Below, in pieces: positions 2,729 to 5,289 of a stretch of DNA of 5,289 nucleotides (position 1 is the first letter of the stretch; each line of letters opens with the position of its first letter). The DNA comes from Ilumatobacteraceae bacterium (GTDB lineage: Bacteria; Actinomycetota; Acidimicrobiia; Acidimicrobiales; Ilumatobacteraceae), in assembly GCA_025456105.1 (NCBI GenBank), contig JALOLG010000246.1, positions 1 through 5,289 on the forward strand. Direction: 5' to 3'. The position numbers and the translations under genes were made by a program. The notes beneath the pieces were generated by a model. That model was not told the origin of the DNA and ran no database searches. It worked only from the letters and a program-made list of their open reading frames with translations.

Positions 2729-5289
2729 ATGACCATCACCGACGGGCTCGAGCTCATCTCACCGCACGGCTACGCCGAACACGGACCACCACACGCGCTC
2801 TGGCAGCGCCTCCGCGCCGAGGCACCGGTGCATCGCTGCGAACCTCCCGGGTTCGAGCCCTTCTGGGCGATCACGAAGCACTCGGACATCTTCGAGATCT
2901 CCACCTCGCCGCAGCGCTTCGTGTCCGCCCCGGGCATCACGGTGCTCACCGCGGCGCAGCAGGAGGCGGTCGACACGAGCGCGTTCGGGTCGATGCGCAC
3001 CATCATCACCATGGATCCCCCGGAGCACTGGGCGTTCCGGCGGGTCGCGAGCCGCGTCTTCACGCCGAAGGCGATCACCGAGCTCGACGAGGTGATCGAG
3101 CGCAGCGCACGCGAGACCGTCGACCGGCTCGCGGGGACGACCGGCGAAGGCGAGTGCGACTTCGCGACCGACGTCGCAGCCGCGCATCCGCTGCGGGTCC
3201 TCTCGACGATGCTCGGCGTCCCCCGCGAGCAGGAGCCGGACATCCTCCGGCTCACGAACCAGCTGTTCGCGTTCGACGACCCCGAGCTCCAGCGCGAGGG
3301 CCAGGACCGGCAGGTCGCGATCATGGAGCTCGCGATGGAGCTGTACTCCATGTTCGACGCGATCATCCAGGACCGACGCCAGTGCCCCCGCGACGACCTC
3401 GCATCGCTGCTGGCCAACGGCAGGGTCGACGGCGAGCCGATGGGGATGATGGAGACCGTCGGGTACTACCTGATCGTGTTCAGCGCCGGCCACGACACCA
3501 CCAAGAACGCGCTGGTCGGCGGCATGAACGCCTTCCTGGAGCACCCGGACGAGCTGGCCAAGCTGCAGGCCGACCCTGGTCTGATCGACCAGGCCGTCGA
3601 GGAGCTCACGCGCTGGACCTCACCGGTGAACTACATGAAGCGCACCGCCGTCGAGGACGCGGTGATCAACGGACAGCAGATCGCCGCAGGCGAGAGCGTC
3701 GTGATGTTCTACGCGTCGGCCAACCGCGACGAGGACGTCTACGACGACCCGTTCGACTTCCGCGTCGACCGCGGCATCGACCGCCACCTGGCGTTCGGGG
3801 TCGGCGAGCACTTCTGCCTCGGGGCCAACCTGGCGCGGCGATCGCAACGGGCACTGTGGCGCGAGCTCGCGTCGCGCCTGGAGTCGGTGGAGCTGATCGG
3901 TCGGCCCGAGTGGATCCACTCCGCCTTCGTGGTGGGGCTCAAGCACCTCCCGATCCGCTACCGCATCAGGTCGTACGGTGCCGGCATGGGCATCCGAGCA
4001 GGCGCGGCCGCTGCCGCCGCCGGGCTGGCGGCCGTGGCCGGCTACGACCTGATCCAGCGCAAGCACACGATCCTGCGCAACTTCCCGGTGCTCGGGCACC
4101 TGCGCTACCTCCTCGAGGAGGTCGGCCCCGAGCTCCGTCAGTACATCGTCACCTCGAACACCGAGGAGAAGCCGTTCAACCGCGACCAGCGCCGGTGGAT
4201 CTACGCCTCGGCCAAGCGCCAGAACAACTACTTCGCCTTCGGCACCAGCAAGGACCTCGAGGCATCGCCCAACTACCTCATCGTCAAGCACTCGCCGTTC
4301 CCGCTCCGCTCGCCGGTGCCCGGCGACGACGAGTACGACCCGCAGCACCCCATCCCCGCCGCCAAGGTGCTCGGCGCCGCACGTGGCCGCCCGCACGCGT
4401 TCCGCCCGGCATCGGTGGTCAACATCTCCGCGATGAGCTTCGGCGCGCTCTCGTCGAACGCGATCGCCGCGCTGAACCAAGGTGCACGCCTCGCCGGGTG
4501 CCTCCACAACACCGGCGAAGGCGGCATCTCCGACCATCACCGCCAGGGTGGCGAGCTGATCTGGCAGCTCGGCAGCGGGTACTTCGGCGCTCGCGACGAG
4601 CACGGCCGGTTCGATCTCGAGCGCGTCCGGGACGTGGTCGCCGCCAACCCGATCCGAGCGATCGAGATCAAGCTCAGCCAGGGCGCCAAGCCGGGGCTCG
4701 GTGGGGTCCTCCCCGCCGCCAAGATCACCGAGGAGATCAGCCGGATCCGGGGCGTCCCGATGGGCGTCGACTGCATCAGCCCGGCCGCCCACCCGGAGTT
4801 CCACGACGCCGACTCGCTCGTCGACTTCGTCGAGCGGATCGCCCAGGCGACCGGGCTGCCCGTGGGCATCAAGTCCGCGGTCGGCGAGCAGGCGCTGTGG
4901 CGCGACCTCGCCGAGATCATGGCCACCGACGAACGTGGCGTCGACTTCATCACCATCGACGGCGGCGAGGGCGGCACGGGTGCCGGGCCGCTCGTGTTCA
5001 CGGATCAGGTGGCGCTGCCGTTCAAGGTGGGCTTCTCCAACGTGTACCGCGAGTTCGCCGAGCGGGGCATCACCGACGACATCGTGTTCATCGGCTCGGG
5101 CAAGCTCGGGTTCCCGCACGAGTCGCTGCTCGCGTTCGGGCTCGGCTGCGACATGGTCAACGTCGCCCGCGAGGCGATGATGGCGATCGGCTGCATCCAG
5201 GCCCAGCGCTGCCACACCGGCCAGTGCCCGACCGGCGTCGCCACGCAGAACCCCTGGCTGGTCCACGGCCTCGACCCGGAGCTGAAGGC
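2729..5289 (+). CDS. Cytochrome P450 joined in frame to an FMN glutamate-synthase-family domain (3' partial)
   Basis: One open frame of 853 codons that leaves the window. ATG 2729 follows a G-rich ribosome site (2719-2724). Residues 1 to about 414 are a complete bacterial P450, a soluble haem-thiolate monooxygenase: MDPPEHWAFRR, the I-helix oxygen motif AGHDTT (253-258, with D256/T257), the K-helix ELTR (E292, R295), and the haem loop FGVGEHFCLG (356-365, ligand C363). Its usual C-terminal end, KHLPIRYRIR, is followed by SYGAG and then, from M420, a ferredoxin-dependent GltB-like protein. That part has an Ala-rich helix, YDLIQRKHTILRNFPVLGHLRY, the FMN-site wording MSFGALS (569-575), NTGEGG, KLSQGAKPGLGG, DGGEGGTGAGP and GSGKL, then the 3Fe-4S cysteines C822, C828 and C833. 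Roughly 70-100 residues are missing at the 3' end, judged from the usual family length of 510-540. I translated every codon and found no stop. A true fusion, a stop lost by mutation, and a sequence error all fit. P450 substrate unknown. Confidence 0.88.
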   Translation, partial: MTITDGLELISPHGYAEHGPPHALWQRLRAEAPVHRCEPPGFEPFWAITKHSDIFEISTSPQRFVSAPGITVLTAAQQEAVDTSAFGSMRTIITMDPPEHWAFRRVASRVFTPKAITELDEVIERSARETVDRLAGTTGEGECDFATDVAAAHPLRVLSTMLGVPREQEPDILRLTNQLFAFDDPELQREGQDRQVAIMELAMELYSMFDAIIQDRRQCPRDDLASLLANGRVDGEPMGMMETVGYYLIVFSAGHDTTKNALVGGMNAFLEHPDELAKLQADPGLIDQAVEELTRWTSPVNYMKRTAVEDAVINGQQIAAGESVVMFYASANRDEDVYDDPFDFRVDRGIDRHLAFGVGEHFCLGANLARRSQRALWRELASRLESVELIGRPEWIHSAFVVGLKHLPIRYRIRSYGAGMGIRAGAAAAAAGLAAVAGYDLIQRKHTILRNFPVLGHLRYLLEEVGPELRQYIVTSNTEEKPFNRDQRRWIYASAKRQNNYFAFGTSKDLEASPNYLIVKHSPFPLRSPVPGDDEYDPQHPIPAAKVLGAARGRPHAFRPASVVNISAMSFGALSSNAIAALNQGARLAGCLHNTGEGGISDHHRQGGELIWQLGSGYFGARDEHGRFDLERVRDVVAANPIRAIEIKLSQGAKPGLGGVLPAAKITEEISRIRGVPMGVDCISPAAHPEFHDADSLVDFVERIAQATGLPVGIKSAVGEQALWRDLAEIMATDERGVDFITIDGGEGGTGAGPLVFTDQVALPFKVGFSNVYREFAERGITDDIVFIGSGKLGFPHESLLAFGLGCDMVNVAREAMMAIGCIQAQRCHTGQCPTGVATQNPWLVHGLDPELK
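3971..3988 (+). other. Missing stop and possible internal start between P450 and GltS-like parts
   Basis: The codons at 3971-3985 encode Ser-Tyr-Gly-Ala-Gly and link the natural-looking P450 end to ATG 3986, where relatives of the GltS-like protein would begin. TCG 3971 or TAC 3974 becomes a stop by one base change. None of the three + frames has a stop close by. The bases just before ATG 3986 hold no good Shine-Dalgarno; the nearest AGG is 15 bases away. Independent translation from 3986 would therefore probably need coupling to the P450. Confidence 0.5.

Noticed and set aside
2759..3544. A 261-codon - strand open frame within the P450
   Set aside because: It is a shadow of the P450 coding strand; no recognisable domain.
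3620..5266. A 548-codon open frame on the - strand
   Set aside because: It lies antisense to the P450/GltS-like gene, whose motifs are unmistakable. Its product is a low-complexity mix of Ala, Arg, Glu, Asp and Val, as expected opposite high-GC codons.
1..5289. CRISPR arrays, tRNA or rRNA genes, replication origin
   Set aside because: No regularly spaced repeats, no cloverleaf-like or rRNA-like sequence, and no AT-rich iteron region on reading both strands.

Overview
The window is GC-rich and free of introns. It appears to join DNA from two different bacteria. Bases 1 to about 631 carry the 3' end of gyrA and the 5' end of a PfkB-type sugar kinase, with a wording I associate with Planctomycetes. 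From about 608 to the end, the genes look like a high-GC actinobacterium, possibly of the Acidimicrobiia type. That taxonomy rests on recognising protein wording, not on a search. The two parts meet inside two genes at once: the + strand kinase loses its 3' part and a - strand MarR regulator loses its C-terminal part at the same point. About 24 bases there read acceptably as either gene. No integrase, IS or repeat is present, so an assembly or amplification chimera is the likeliest explanation.

Layout. 1-341: end of gyrA (+), with a perfect hairpin over its stop codon. 378-631: kinase fragment (+). 608-688: N-terminal fragment of a PecS-like MarR regulator (-). 689-746: divergent regulatory region with a tandem pair of palindromic half-site motifs and a possible leaderless promoter. 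747-1709: PecM-like EamA exporter (+). 1710-1812: convergent spacer with a 9-bp hairpin. 1813-2616: class I SAM methyltransferase (-). 2617-2728: divergent regulatory region with a GAACG-N2-CGTTC palindrome. 2729-5289: one uninterrupted + frame that encodes a complete cytochrome P450 followed, without a stop, by an FMN/3Fe-4S glutamate-synthase-family domain that runs off the window.

How the parts work together. The MarR fragment and EamA exporter form a divergent regulator/exporter pair like pecS-pecM, where the regulator would repress both genes until a small ligand releases it. The methyltransferase and the P450 are also divergent and may share an operator. The most interesting item is the P450-GltS-like open frame. 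Either it is a real fusion that would give a P450 an unusual built-in flavin/iron-sulphur partner, or two adjacent genes have lost the stop codon between them through mutation or sequence error. The glutamate-synthase part keeps its own natural-looking N-terminus (Met at 3986), so both readings remain open.
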